DNA of 64,000 nucleotides, taken from assembly GCA_028287745.1 (NCBI GenBank), contig JAQBPB010000021.1, positions 124,001 to 188,000 of the forward strand, given 5' to 3'. The position numbers were made by a program, and so were the translations under genes. Numbering within the stretch: position 1 is the stretch's first letter; each line of letters starts with the position of its first letter. This document shows, in pieces, positions 53,103 to 62,893 of the stretch. The stretch comes from Chloroflexota bacterium. Its GTDB lineage: Bacteria; Chloroflexota; Chloroflexia; Chloroheliales; Chloroheliaceae. The notes below the pieces were generated by a model. That model did no database searches and was not told where the DNA came from. It saw only the letters and a list, made by a program, of their open reading frames with translations.

Positions 53103-54440
53103 ATGAAACTTCTACACGTATCAGATATCCATTTTGGGATTGAAAATTATTCCCGGATTGACCCTGTAACCGGCCTGCCTACCCGCTTGCAAGATTTTGT
53201 AGCGGCCTTCGACCGGGCGATTGACCGGGGCCTGGAAGCCGGGATAGACGCGGTCCTTTTTACCGGGGACGCTTATAAAAACCGCGACCCTAATCCGACT
53301 GTTCAGCGCGAGTTTGCCAAGCGGATTATGCGGCTGGTAGCGCGTAAAGTGCCGGTCTTTTTGCTGACCGGCAACCACGACCTGCCGAATATGTCTAACC
53401 GGGCCCATTCGATTGAGATTTTTGAAACGCTGGCGGTGCCGGGTGTCTATGTGGCGCGAGGGATTGAGATTTTCAAAATCCCGACAAAATCCGGCCTGTT
53501 ACAGGTAATATCGATGCCCTGGCTGACCCGCCAGAACCTGATTACTAAAGAAGAATACCGGGGCCGCAGCCTGGAAGAGCTAAACCAGCTTTTGCTTGAA
53601 AAGATGGAAAACTTGCTCAAGCAGCAAATCAAGCAGCTTGACCCGCAATACCCGGCGGTTCTGGCCGTCCATGCCTCGATTGTCGGCGCGACCTACGGTA
53701 GCGAGCGGGCAATTATGCTGGGCCAGGATTTAGCCCTGCAAAAGAGTATCCTGGGCGCCGAACACTTCGACTATATCGCGGTCGGCCATATCCATAAGCA
53801 CCAGGATTTAAGGGCCGGTGATACTTCCCTGGTCTACCCTGGCAGCCTGGAAAGGATTGATTTTGGCGAGGAGAACGACCAGAAAGGCATCGTCCTGGTA
53901 AATATTGATGACCCGGGCGGCGGTATAGTGACCCGGTTAACCGAGTGGAAGTTTATAGAGGACCCGCTGGTACGGCCGTTCCGCACCCTGGACCTGGATA
54001 TTGAAGACCTGGCCGAAGATAGTTTGTTGAATCCGACTTCGGCGGCCATTCAGGCGATTGAAAAAGAAGCCGGTCGTTTGAAAGGCCCGGGCTTAAAGAA
54101 CGCGATTGTCCGAGTGCGCTTGAAATTAAGGCCGGACCAACTGGCCGGTCTTCGCGAGGACGAGTTGCGCCGCAGCCTGCTTGAGTATGATATTTACCAC
54201 CTGGCCGGTATCGAGCGCAAGGTTGACCGGCCCCGGCGCGTCCGGTTGGGCGGCGCTTCGGTCGAAGGTTTGTCGCCCTTGCAACTCCTGGAGAAATACC
54301 TGGAAACTAAGAGTGTGCGTCCTGAACGCATCGAATTGCTGCTTAAACACGCTCACGGACTGGTCCACGGCGCCGCCCCGGAAAGTGGCGCGCCGGAGCA
54401 ACCGGCTAAAGTCGAAAGCAGCCTGGTTCCGGTCGAATAA
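53103..54440 (+). CDS. SbcD/Mre11-type exonuclease
   Basis: A 445-residue calcineurin-like phosphoesterase of the SbcD/Mre11 family, which cuts DNA ends and hairpins together with an SbcC/Rad50 ATPase. Metal ligands are Asp8, His10 (SDIH), Asp56 (TGDAYKN) and Asn91-His92 (GNHD), with later His in VHAS and GHIHKH. The C-terminal cap domain is present. No SbcC gene is adjacent. A leaderless mRNA is likely. Confidence 0.9.
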   Translation: MKLLHVSDIHFGIENYSRIDPVTGLPTRLQDFVAAFDRAIDRGLEAGIDAVLFTGDAYKNRDPNPTVQREFAKRIMRLVARKVPVFLLTGNHDLPNMSNRAHSIEIFETLAVPGVYVARGIEIFKIPTKSGLLQVISMPWLTRQNLITKEEYRGRSLEELNQLLLEKMENLLKQQIKQLDPQYPAVLAVHASIVGATYGSERAIMLGQDLALQKSILGAEHFDYIAVGHIHKHQDLRAGDTSLVYPGSLERIDFGEENDQKGIVLVNIDDPGGGIVTRLTEWKFIEDPLVRPFRTLDLDIEDLAEDSLLNPTSAAIQAIEKEAGRLKGPGLKNAIVRVRLKLRPDQLAGLREDELRRSLLEYDIYHLAGIERKVDRPRRVRLGGASVEGLSPLQLLEKYLETKSVRPERIELLLKHAHGLVHGAAPESGAPEQPAKVESSLVPVE

Positions 54441-54814
54441 ATTTAAGGTTCTACTCAGCTCTATATGGAGTAACTAAGCGGGGGATAACACTAACCAGGT
54501 ATTTCCCGCTTATATTTATATAGGTATTCTTATATTTATTGCAATAGGTTATATAATTTGGTAAGTGTTGTATCCAAGTTAAGGGAAACCGGCTTCTTTT
54601 AAGAAGCTTATCAGCATTAGACCCGTTTGCAATCAGGATTTACTGAATTTATTGGATGAATTACCTGAATTTGTTGTCATCTACAGGCTCATTCCTATAA
54701 TTGGGGTTTACACTTAGGTACTATTGATAATTCAGGCTGGCTGTTTTATAATAAACCCTGTTACTACGTATTATGTAAATAATTACCACTCCAAATTTAG
54801 CTTCAGGACAAACA
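54441..54814. other. Gap before the TPR repeat gene
   Basis: The 374-base gap has a TAAGCGGG/CCCGCTTA inverted repeat (54475-54482 with 54505-54512), a near-palindrome GCTTCTT/AAGAAGC (54592-54598 with 54601-54607), and a strong promoter at its end. No gene is seen. Confidence 0.6.
54724..54752 (+). promoter_or_regulatory. Strong promoter of the TPR repeat gene
   Basis: TTGATA (54724-54729), a 17-base spacer and TATAAT (54747-54752), with a leader of about 55 bases. Confidence 0.8.
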
Positions 54815-57800
54815 ATGGCGATAAACCGGGTAAAACTAGAGGACGTAATTAGCGATGCCAAAGCGGCTCTGGAAGCCGGTAACCCAGACAAAGCAATTGC
54901 CCTCTGCCACCATATTTTTAACTTCTATCCACGCTGCCTGGAAGCCAGCCGAATGCTAGGCGAAGCCTACACCGAACAAAGGCTGTTTACTGAAGCCGAC
55001 CAGCTTTTTGTTTTTGTGCTTTCGGCTGATCCCCAGGATGTGCTTGGCTATGTCGACCGGGGGTTTATCGCCTACGAACAGAGCCGGATAGATGATGCTA
55101 TCCTGTACTGCGAACGGGCCCTGGAACTTGACCCCAGTATCGAACAACTGCGCGAAGAACTGCTGCGCCTGTACCGCGAACGGTCGAATGGCGGTCGCGC
55201 CCAGATTCGCATGACCAAGGTTGGCCTGGCAAACGCCCGCCTCCGCGATGGCCTTTATGGTCAGGCGATTGAGGAATATACCACCGTCCTGCGCCAGACG
55301 CCCAACCGCCTGGATGTGCAGGTCGGTCTGATGGAAGCTTACTGGCGCAACCGCGACTATGGCCGGGCCGAACAACTGGCCCTGGAACTACTTGAGAATA
55401 ATGCTTACCTGGTAAAAGCTAACCTGATCCTGTGGCATATTTACGGCGTGCGCCGGAACCAGGGCCGTGCCGCCGACTACCTTGAACAGGCCCATACGCT
55501 GGACCCGCTTAACCTCCTGGCCGAACGGTTGTTTGAAGACAGCTCTGTTTCAGGCGATGCCCTGAGCCATATTGCAATGCTGGGCGAACCGTCAATTCCG
55601 GCCCCTGATAGCGAAAATGGGGCCGGGGAAAAGGCGGCGAAGCCTGGCCTGGTCCCCGAGTGGGCCACTGGCCGCCAGGAAACCGACGTGGTGCTGGGCT
55701 TGCGGGCGGATTTACCTTCCGCCGATGAAGTCCAGAACAACCTGGGTTTCGACCTTTTTGCCCTCCTTTCCGATACCGAAAGGCATGTCGCACAGCAGCA
55801 AGAAGAAGCGGCCCAGCCGCCCGAGCAGGTCGCGCCGCAGCCCACCGAGCCTTTAACTGGCCTGGAGGAACTGCGCCTGTTAGCGCAAAGCGAGGAAAAC
55901 GACTCGGTCTTTAACCTGTTTGAAGAGGTCGAGAGTCCTCAAGAGCCTGATTTCGAACGGACAATTAAACCCGCCGTTGGGTCTGCGGCCCCGGCTCCGG
56001 GTGCCTTTGACCTGGATTTCAGTCTCGCCAGGGATGGCGACTTGAGCCTGTTTGAAGAGATTTCGCCAGTAGATCAATTTGAAGCCCAGGAGGCCACGCC
56101 ATTTAGTTTTGAACCTGAACTGGAAACCGAGGTGGCGACTAATACTGACTCAGGTGTGATGCCTTTTGCTTTTGATGAAGATGCCAGCCCCGCCAAATTT
56201 TCCCAGGATATTCCACCCTTCTTTTTAGAAGATGATTCCGTAACGGCCGTGCCAGAACCCTTTGCGCCTTTTACACTGGCAGAAAACACGGATGCCGCCG
56301 GGCAACCGCTGGAGCCGTTTAGCTTTGGCGAACCGCTTGACTTTAACCTGGCTGAGCTTCCGGCTAGCCATGCTCCAAACCAGCCGGGTCAGGACCAGGA
56401 TCTTGAAGATTTAGAGGCGACAGACAGTCCGGCGCCTTACGCAGCGGACCCATCTCCGTTTAGCCTGGACGATTTGCCGGGGCAGGATTTCTTCTCGGAT
56501 GATTTCGTGGCCAGTCCGGCCCGTAATGAGCTTGACGCTCTGCAGCAGGTCCAACCCGATGAGGGGCCGGGCCTGCCGCTTAACCCGGGACCGGAACCGC
56601 AGCCAATTCTTATTCCAACACCCCAGACTCCGTCTGAATCACCTGCCTCTTCCCCGGAGGAACCGGGGTCGGGTCAGTCTGACAGCGGAAGCGGTGGCGA
56701 AAGCGCAAACGACCAGTTCGAGCCGGTACCGGCAAGCGAACCGCCCGGTTTGCCGGAAACCACACCAGGGTCCGACTCGGGCCAGCCGCTGCCCATGTTC
56801 GAAGCCGAAGCCGGGTCCGCTTCCACAACGGCATTTGAAGCCGAAGCCGGGCAGGATGCGACTGAAGATACTGGCCCTTCCACCGGGGAAGATTACTTTG
56901 CCCAGGCCGCGCCCGGCGTGTTTGTCCCGTCTATTTCTAACCGCCTGGAAGCACCGGCTGTTCCCGCGCCCGACGCGGTATTCCGCGAACCTTATGCTTT
57001 TTATAAACGTAACGAGCAGGGTCCTATCCCGGATTTTGTCACTGAACAAACCTGGCAGGGGTCAAATCTTGATGCGTTTGAAGGACTGGCCGACCTGGAA
57101 CCTGCCACGATACCACCCGTTGTCCTGAATCAATTTGCACCTGAAGAAAAATCTGAGACTGCGCAGGCTTCGGAAACTGGGCCGGAAACTTCGCCTCTCA
57201 CAACCTCACCAAACCAAATGCAGGAGAACCCAGAAATGCCCATCAGACGCGGCCAGGAAGATGAGAACGACCTTTTTGATTGGGAGCGGGAGGAATTACC
57301 GGATTATCTCCATGCTTTCATCATGGACGAGGAAGAAATCGAGCAGTCCGGCCTGTCTACCGTTAATTCGGCTATATTGGAAGTCAATACTCCACCTGCC
57401 CGCATAAGGCCGCGTGACGATACCGGGGCAAATAACCTGGGCACTTTGCCGGAATGGCTGATGCCTGAGAAGGCGGTTACTCCGCCCCCGCCTCCGCCGC
57501 CAATGGACAGTTTCGATGAAAATGATGGGGCCGATATTTCCACCTTTGACCGGTTAGGTCTGGGTACCAGCGCACTACCGTCCTGGCTGGATACACCGGC
57601 ACCCGGTTATAATCCAGCACCGCCGCCCCCGGCCAACCGCTCGCCTTTTGGCGGCAGCGATTTCGGGGACCTGTCGCCGTTTAGCCTGGACGATTCGCCT
57701 GACTTTGGCGCAGAAGCTTCCGCACCCCCACCACCGCCTCACAGGGCCAGCCCACCGGCCCGCAGCAGCGCTCCGGCCGTCAACCAGGGTTTCGCGGAAC

Positions 57801-59260
57801 TGGATGATTTGCAGCCCTTTAGCTTTGATGAAGAACTGGGCGGGTTTGAACCCCCGGCACCGCCAAAGCCCTTAATTGACCGGTCCAAGGAAACCCGGCC
57901 CTACACCCGGAATTTTGGTGATTCCGCGCCACCGGTACCGCCCGCGCCTGTCCCGGCTTTTGACCTGGGTCTGGATATGGATGATTTGACACCGTTTAGC
58001 CTGGATGACTTTGATGCAACGCTGCCGCAACCTCCGCCGCCACCGGCTTCGGCAGCGTCCCAGTCTCCGTCCGCCCAGCGCGACCGTATCCCGCCGCCCC
58101 AGCCTTCTTTCCTGGCTGATGAAGAGTTTGGTGATTTACTGCCGTTTAACCTGGACGACGATAGCGGGCTGGCTTCTCCGCCGCCGCCGCCGCCTCCACC
58201 GTTTTCTGCTAAACAGGCTCCTTCGTTTGCCGACCAGATGCGCCAGAATCCTTCAAGACCGTCCGGTTTTGATGCTGCTATGGACTCGATTCAGCCGTTT
58301 ATCCTGGAAGACTTTGACGAAAGCCCGTTTAGCCCGCCGTCTCCGCCCGCCTGGCAGGGGCCTTCTTCAAGGCAACCCTCGGCTTATGTGCCGCAACCGC
58401 CACCGGCGCCTGGCGCTCAACCGGACTTTGATATGGAACCCTTTTCCTGGGATAACGAAGCCGGGAATATTTTCGGTGCTCAGGGAGCCGCTAATTCGTT
58501 GGAAGACCAGATTAATAACCCGTTTGGGTCCCTTAATGAGCGCCAGCCGGAAGTAGCCGCCTCTGAATCGGATGAAGAAAAACCGCTGCGCCAGTTTGAA
58601 TGGGTTAAACAACGGACCGCACCGGCCGCAACTCCGCAGACCGGAGAGCAGTCGTCTCTCTTTGGGAAATTAGCTGCCCGCCGCAAAGTACAGGAAGATA
58701 TCCAACCGGTTCGCACCCCGGCCCAACCAGCCCCAGGTGAAATAACCGGGGAAGATTTGCTGCCCCTGGCCGAACTGGAAGCCCGGGCCGCGCGGCCGGA
58801 ACCGGAAGCGGCCCGCGAAGCTTCCCCGCCTGCTTCAACAACCGCTTCCTCAAGGGAAGAAATGGCCGCACCCGCACCCGCGTCGGTTATTGTGCCGGAA
58901 CCGGCGGCAGTCGAGAGCGTGGCCCCGGCAGCCACCCGGGAAGCGGTTACCGGGCCTTCGCTGGCCCCGCCCGCGAGTGGCTCGCTCAGCCCGGTTGAGG
59001 AAAACCTGCAAAAGGCTTACCAGTTCTTTGACCAGCAAGACTATACCCAGTCACTTAACTTTTTTAGCCAGGCAGTAAAAGTAGCCGGTAAAGCGGAGCT
59101 TCCGGAGATTGTCACAAAACTCCAGGAAATAGTAAATTCGGCTGAATCAAGTTCACGGTTCCATCGTGTGCTGGGCGACGCTTACAAGAAGCAAGGCCAG
59201 TTCCAGGCCGCCCTGGCTGAATACAGTAAAGCCCTGGCTCCGGCGGGCGCTAAGAAGTAA
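54815..59260 (+). CDS. TPR protein with repeated PF-x-x-D-D motifs
   Basis: A 1481-residue protein. An N-terminal TPR region (about 1-240) with several 34-residue repeats is followed by a long, disordered, acidic and Pro-rich middle. In that middle, residues 429-1213, about twelve copies of PF[SFNTAI][LFW][DEA][DE] occur, for example PFSLDD at three places and PFSFDE, PFNLDD, PFILED. Poly-Pro runs punctuate it. A final TPR-like unit (about 1385-1480) closes it. No catalytic domain is seen. The spaced motifs look like short docking sites for a repeated partner. A roadblock/LC7 gene follows after 46 bases, which makes its product the natural partner candidate. Confidence 0.85.
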   Translation: MAINRVKLEDVISDAKAALEAGNPDKAIALCHHIFNFYPRCLEASRMLGEAYTEQRLFTEADQLFVFVLSADPQDVLGYVDRGFIAYEQSRIDDAILYCERALELDPSIEQLREELLRLYRERSNGGRAQIRMTKVGLANARLRDGLYGQAIEEYTTVLRQTPNRLDVQVGLMEAYWRNRDYGRAEQLALELLENNAYLVKANLILWHIYGVRRNQGRAADYLEQAHTLDPLNLLAERLFEDSSVSGDALSHIAMLGEPSIPAPDSENGAGEKAAKPGLVPEWATGRQETDVVLGLRADLPSADEVQNNLGFDLFALLSDTERHVAQQQEEAAQPPEQVAPQPTEPLTGLEELRLLAQSEENDSVFNLFEEVESPQEPDFERTIKPAVGSAAPAPGAFDLDFSLARDGDLSLFEEISPVDQFEAQEATPFSFEPELETEVATNTDSGVMPFAFDEDASPAKFSQDIPPFFLEDDSVTAVPEPFAPFTLAENTDAAGQPLEPFSFGEPLDFNLAELPASHAPNQPGQDQDLEDLEATDSPAPYAADPSPFSLDDLPGQDFFSDDFVASPARNELDALQQVQPDEGPGLPLNPGPEPQPILIPTPQTPSESPASSPEEPGSGQSDSGSGGESANDQFEPVPASEPPGLPETTPGSDSGQPLPMFEAEAGSASTTAFEAEAGQDATEDTGPSTGEDYFAQAAPGVFVPSISNRLEAPAVPAPDAVFREPYAFYKRNEQGPIPDFVTEQTWQGSNLDAFEGLADLEPATIPPVVLNQFAPEEKSETAQASETGPETSPLTTSPNQMQENPEMPIRRGQEDENDLFDWEREELPDYLHAFIMDEEEIEQSGLSTVNSAILEVNTPPARIRPRDDTGANNLGTLPEWLMPEKAVTPPPPPPPMDSFDENDGADISTFDRLGLGTSALPSWLDTPAPGYNPAPPPPANRSPFGGSDFGDLSPFSLDDSPDFGAEASAPPPPPHRASPPARSSAPAVNQGFAELDDLQPFSFDEELGGFEPPAPPKPLIDRSKETRPYTRNFGDSAPPVPPAPVPAFDLGLDMDDLTPFSLDDFDATLPQPPPPPASAASQSPSAQRDRIPPPQPSFLADEEFGDLLPFNLDDDSGLASPPPPPPPPFSAKQAPSFADQMRQNPSRPSGFDAAMDSIQPFILEDFDESPFSPPSPPAWQGPSSRQPSAYVPQPPPAPGAQPDFDMEPFSWDNEAGNIFGAQGAANSLEDQINNPFGSLNERQPEVAASESDEEKPLRQFEWVKQRTAPAATPQTGEQSSLFGKLAARRKVQEDIQPVRTPAQPAPGEITGEDLLPLAELEARAARPEPEAAREASPPASTTASSREEMAAPAPASVIVPEPAAVESVAPAATREAVTGPSLAPPASGSLSPVEENLQKAYQFFDQQDYTQSLNFFSQAVKVAGKAELPEIVTKLQEIVNSAESSSRFHRVLGDAYKKQGQFQAALAEYSKALAPAGAKK

Positions 59261-59306
59261 ATCCTGACCCGGTTGTAGTATCATTTCAGAATATAAGGAC
59301 ACAACG

Positions 59307-59654
59307 ATGCGCAGAGTTTTTGACGAACTGGTTAAGACCGAAGGTGTGCTTGGCGGTTTACTGGTGGGTAGAGACGGCCTGGTAATTCAAACCATGATGA
59401 TCGAGGAAGAAGACGCGGAAGTGCTGGGGGCGCTGGCCGCGAATATGTTCGATACGATAGCCAGGACCACCCAACGCCTGGGCATAGGTGGGCTAAATGA
59501 TACGATTATAGAAGCTAAAAATGGCACCCTCCTGATGTGCAGCGCGGCGGACCAGGTAGTAATCGCAATTTGCCAGCAGCCGATGCGCCTGGGTGAAGTG
59601 CGCCTGGCAATGTTGAAAGTGGCTAAACTGGTCGAAAAAGAATTCGAAAATTAG
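59307..59654 (+). CDS. Roadblock/LC7 domain protein
   Basis: A 115-residue roadblock/LC7 fold. The pattern VLGGLLVGRDGLVIQ and the later helix-strand order fit MglB-like and dynein-light-chain relatives, which act as GTPase-activating or scaffolding proteins for small GTPases. AAGGA lies before the ATG. No MglA-type GTPase is in the window. The preceding gene encodes the PF-motif TPR protein, and co-transcription is likely. Confidence 0.88.
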   Translation: MRRVFDELVKTEGVLGGLLVGRDGLVIQTMMIEEEDAEVLGALAANMFDTIARTTQRLGIGGLNDTIIEAKNGTLLMCSAADQVVIAICQQPMRLGEVRLAMLKVAKLVEKEFEN

Positions 59655-59965
59655 GCCAGCCTCCATTTGCTCTTTTGCCTGAAAAGTATTATTCTTTAGC
59701 TCACTTCTAAGGAGGGCACCCAAGTGCGGTCAGCCGTAATTTGGGTCTTTTTGAGTAAACTTTAATGATGTACGACTTTCGCATTCGAGCCTGAAGCACA
59801 GCGTAGAACGGGAAACGTGTTACGGAAAAGGTAAAAGAACCCTGGCTAAATCAATTTGTACTATGACTTTAGCGCAAAATGGTTGGCTGGAAATCCGTTG
59901 GATGTTTAACGTTTAGCGGACGGTACGCGGGTCAGGCGAAAGTTCTAATAAGGAGAATAAACAGT
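59655..59965. other. Gap between roadblock gene and ndk
   Basis: A 311-base gap. A 13-residue frame (59724-59765) follows AAGGAGGG, but is too short to support. An AAGGAG before 59966 serves ndk. Nothing else is visible. Confidence 0.5.
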
Positions 59966-60415
59966 TTGGAACGAACTCTGGTAATTATCAAGCCCGACGG
60001 CGTACAGCGCGGGCTAATCGGCGAAATTACTCACCGGCTCGAACGGCGCGGCTTGAAGATTGTTGGTATGAAGCTGATGACAATCTCCAGCGAACTGGCC
60101 CAAAAGCATTACGGCGTCCACCAGGGTAAACCCTTTTATGAAGGACTGGTCCAGTACATTACCAGCGGTCCGGTCGTAGTGCTGGCCCTGGAAGGCAAAA
60201 AAGCGATCGAAACCGTCCGCTCCACGGTTGGCGCGACTAACCCGGCCCAGGCGGCTCCCGGCACTATCCGGGGTGACCTGGCTGTTGAAATCGGCCGCAA
60301 TCTGATTCACGCTTCGGACGCCCCGGAAAGCGCCGAAAATGAGGTAAAACTTTTCTTTGGTAATGAAACGCTCGAAAGCTGGGACCGTGCCAGCGACAAA
60401 TGGATCCAGGAATAG
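59966..60415 (+). CDS. ndk: Nucleoside diphosphate kinase
   Basis: A 149-residue enzyme that transfers the gamma-phosphate of ATP to other nucleoside diphosphates. It begins LVIIKPDGVQRGLIG and has the catalytic His in NLIHASD. I start it at TTG 59966, which has AAGGAG upstream and gives the standard length; a longer frame from 59879 would add an atypical 29-residue N-terminus. It is followed closely by the helicase gene. Confidence 0.95.
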   Translation: MERTLVIIKPDGVQRGLIGEITHRLERRGLKIVGMKLMTISSELAQKHYGVHQGKPFYEGLVQYITSGPVVVLALEGKKAIETVRSTVGATNPAQAAPGTIRGDLAVEIGRNLIHASDAPESAENEVKLFFGNETLESWDRASDKWIQE

Positions 60416-60425
60416 CATTTCCCCT

Positions 60426-62804
60426 TTGTCCCCAGAGGCGTCGACAGGCCCCCGCCTGTCGGCGCCGAACCTTCTCCAGGAGTTAAAAGCCGCTTATAAT
60501 GGCCGGGGAAGCGCTCGCCTGAACGGTGAGAGTACCGATACCCTGGTCCATATCGAAAAGTTACCGGCCCGCCAGGCTGTTTTCCAGGAGTTAGCACCGC
60601 CTCTACCGCCGCCGTTAACCCGGGCCCTGGCTGACCGGGGTATTAGCCAGCTTTACAGCCACCAGGTTGAATCGATTGAAGCTTTGCGCGAGGGCCGGAA
60701 TATCGGCCTGGTAACGGCTACCGCCAGCGGTAAGACCCTCAGCTTTAATCTGCCGGTCCTGGAAACCATCCTGAAAGAACCCCAGGCGACCGCGCTCTAT
60801 ATCTTTCCGACCAACGCCCTGATGAATGACCAGCTAACCACTCTGAACGGCTTAATAGCTAACCTGGGCGAAGCCGGGGCAGGTATACGGGCCTTTAAAT
60901 ATAACGGCGCAATGGCCGATGATGAGAAGAAAGCCATCCGGCGCTCCCGGCCGAATATCCTGCTGACCAACCCGGAACTGGTCCACCTTTCCCTGACGGC
61001 CTGGCACAAAGCCTGGCCGGACTTCCTGCGCAATTTACGCTATATCGTTATTGATGAAGTCCATACCTACCGGGGCGTCTTTGGCTCCCATATCGCCCAT
61101 TTATTGCGCCGGTTGCGCCGGGCCTGCGCCTATTACGGCGCTAATCCCCAGTTCATATGCTGTTCGGCCACGATTGGCAACCCGAAGGAACTGGTTGAGA
61201 AGCTAACCGGCCTCGATAATTTCAAAATCATTAGTAATGACGGCGCCGGTAAGAACGAGCGCTACTTTGTAATCTGGCAGCCGCCGACTTATATCAGCGA
61301 AAGCTCCCAGGCCGAACCGGTTACGCGCTCTTACCTGGAAGAAACGGTTGACCTTTTCAAGCAGTTGGTCGGTTTCAAGTACAGCACCCTTTGTTTTAGC
61401 CGCCTGCGCCGTTACGCTGAAAATATGTACCGGATGTGCCTGGAACAGAGCGGCACCCGCCAGATGGAGCGCGTGACGGTCTACCGGGCCGGTCTGCGAC
61501 CGGAAGAACGCGTAGCGATTGAACGGGGTTTGAAAGAAGGCGAAGTAGACGGGGTATTCAGCACGAACGCCCTGGAACTGGGCGTGGATATCGGCGGGTT
61601 GGACGCGGTTATTATCGCCGGGTATCCGGGTAGCCAGATGGCGGTCTGGCAGCAAGCGGGCCGGGCCGGGCGGGGCGACAAAGACGCAACGGTCTTCCTG
61701 GTAGCCTCTCAGAACCCGATTGACCAGTATTTCCTGGCTAATCCGACCGCGTTATTCAACCGCCAGCCCGAAAGCGCCCTCTTGAACGTTGAAAATGAGA
61801 ATATAGCCCGCCAGCACCTGGTCTGTATGGCGAAAGAATTGCCATTCAACCGGGCCGATTTGCAGTTGTATTACCCGCCTTCGATTATCAAACTGGCCGA
61901 AAAGCTGATCGAGGAAAAAGGGCTGGTTACGCGCCGGGGCTATTGCCTTTACCCGGGCGAGGATAACCCACATTCCCGGTTGTCTTTGCGGACCAGTACC
62001 ACTCGCAAATTCCAGATTGTTAATACCAGCACCGGCCGGGAAATTGGCCTGATCGAGCCGCCGAACCTTTACACCGAAACGCACCCCGGGGCAATCTATA
62101 CCCATTCGGGCGAAACATTCCGGGTCGAAAAGCTGGATGAAATCACTAATAAAGTGCTGGTCCGGCCGGAAGTGACCAACCATATCACTTCCTCGGTGGC
62201 GCGGACCCAGATTAAAATGGACCAGGATAGCGAGCAAAGGCTGGTCGAGTTCCGACCGGGCTTGCCGCTCAAAATAGGTAAGGGCCGGGGCGAAGTAATC
62301 GAACAGGTCTACGGCTACCGGGAATCACCGCTTTTCCAGCGCAACCGCCGCCCGCCGGATGTGATTGACCTGGACCGCCCGCTGACGATTCAGTCGCAGA
62401 CCGAGTTGTTATGGCTCATCCTACCGCCCCGCGAAAAGTTCGCCACAATTGCGGCCTTTGACTCCGGGCTGCACGGCCTGGAGCATTTGCTGCTGGGATT
62501 ACTGCCGCTGGAAGTAATGTGCGACCCGACCGATATCGGTTCGACCTCGGACGGCGCGGATATCCTGCACAGCGCTCACCCGACAATCTATCTTTTCGAT
62601 AGCTGCGAAGGTGGGGCCGGTTTTGCTCACGGCTGCTACAGCCGGATTGAAGACCTGCTGCAATTGGCCTACAGCACCGTAAAAAGCTGCCGCTGCGTGG
62701 CGGGTTGCCCGGCCTGTGTCCAGTCGGCCCGCTGCCGTGAAGCTAACGACCGGGTGAGCAAGCAAGGTGCCCGGCTGATTTTGCAGCATTTACTGACTGC
62801 TTGA
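60426..62804 (+). CDS. DEAD/DEAH helicase with DUF1998 cysteine domain
   Basis: An about 792-residue SF2 helicase. Motif I is TATASGKT, motif II is DEVH (VIDEVHTYRG), motif III is CCSATIGNP and motif VI is QAGRAGRGD. The C-terminus has a cysteine-rich DUF1998 region (CRCVAGCPACVQSARC), which likely binds zinc. Family members are large DNA/RNA helicases, some tied to defence or repair. The start is uncertain: 60426 (TTG) is the last possible start before the conserved region, while in-frame starts at 60357 and 60363 would overlap ndk. Confidence 0.85.
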   Translation: MSPEASTGPRLSAPNLLQELKAAYNGRGSARLNGESTDTLVHIEKLPARQAVFQELAPPLPPPLTRALADRGISQLYSHQVESIEALREGRNIGLVTATASGKTLSFNLPVLETILKEPQATALYIFPTNALMNDQLTTLNGLIANLGEAGAGIRAFKYNGAMADDEKKAIRRSRPNILLTNPELVHLSLTAWHKAWPDFLRNLRYIVIDEVHTYRGVFGSHIAHLLRRLRRACAYYGANPQFICCSATIGNPKELVEKLTGLDNFKIISNDGAGKNERYFVIWQPPTYISESSQAEPVTRSYLEETVDLFKQLVGFKYSTLCFSRLRRYAENMYRMCLEQSGTRQMERVTVYRAGLRPEERVAIERGLKEGEVDGVFSTNALELGVDIGGLDAVIIAGYPGSQMAVWQQAGRAGRGDKDATVFLVASQNPIDQYFLANPTALFNRQPESALLNVENENIARQHLVCMAKELPFNRADLQLYYPPSIIKLAEKLIEEKGLVTRRGYCLYPGEDNPHSRLSLRTSTTRKFQIVNTSTGREIGLIEPPNLYTETHPGAIYTHSGETFRVEKLDEITNKVLVRPEVTNHITSSVARTQIKMDQDSEQRLVEFRPGLPLKIGKGRGEVIEQVYGYRESPLFQRNRRPPDVIDLDRPLTIQSQTELLWLILPPREKFATIAAFDSGLHGLEHLLLGLLPLEVMCDPTDIGSTSDGADILHSAHPTIYLFDSCEGGAGFAHGCYSRIEDLLQLAYSTVKSCRCVAGCPACVQSARCREANDRVSKQGARLILQHLLTA
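60437..60466. promoter_or_regulatory. 13-bp hairpin at the helicase start
   Basis: GGCGTCGACAGGC (60437-60449) pairs with GCCTGTCGGCGCC (60454-60466) around a CCCC loop, with one T-G pair. It lies just after the helicase start and 22 bases past the ndk stop. It may slow transcription or hide the helicase start. Confidence 0.6.
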
Positions 62805-62830
62805 GCCGCCTTACAAAGCACTATAAAACG

Positions 62831-62870
62831 AAAAACCCTTCACAAAGAGTAAAACTTGTGAAGGGTTTTT
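62831..62870. terminator. Bidirectional terminator
   Basis: A perfect 15-bp stem (62831-62845 with 62856-62870) and 10-nt loop between the two convergent genes, with A/T runs on both sides. Confidence 0.93.
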
Positions 62871-62893
62871 GTTAGTTTACCGGGGTAGAACCC

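Noticed and set aside
57304..57543. Minus-strand frames within the TPR repeat gene
   Set aside because: These and similar frames are antisense shadows of the Pro-rich coding sequence.
59724..59765. 13-codon frame after AAGGAGGG
   Set aside because: Too short, with no conserved feature.
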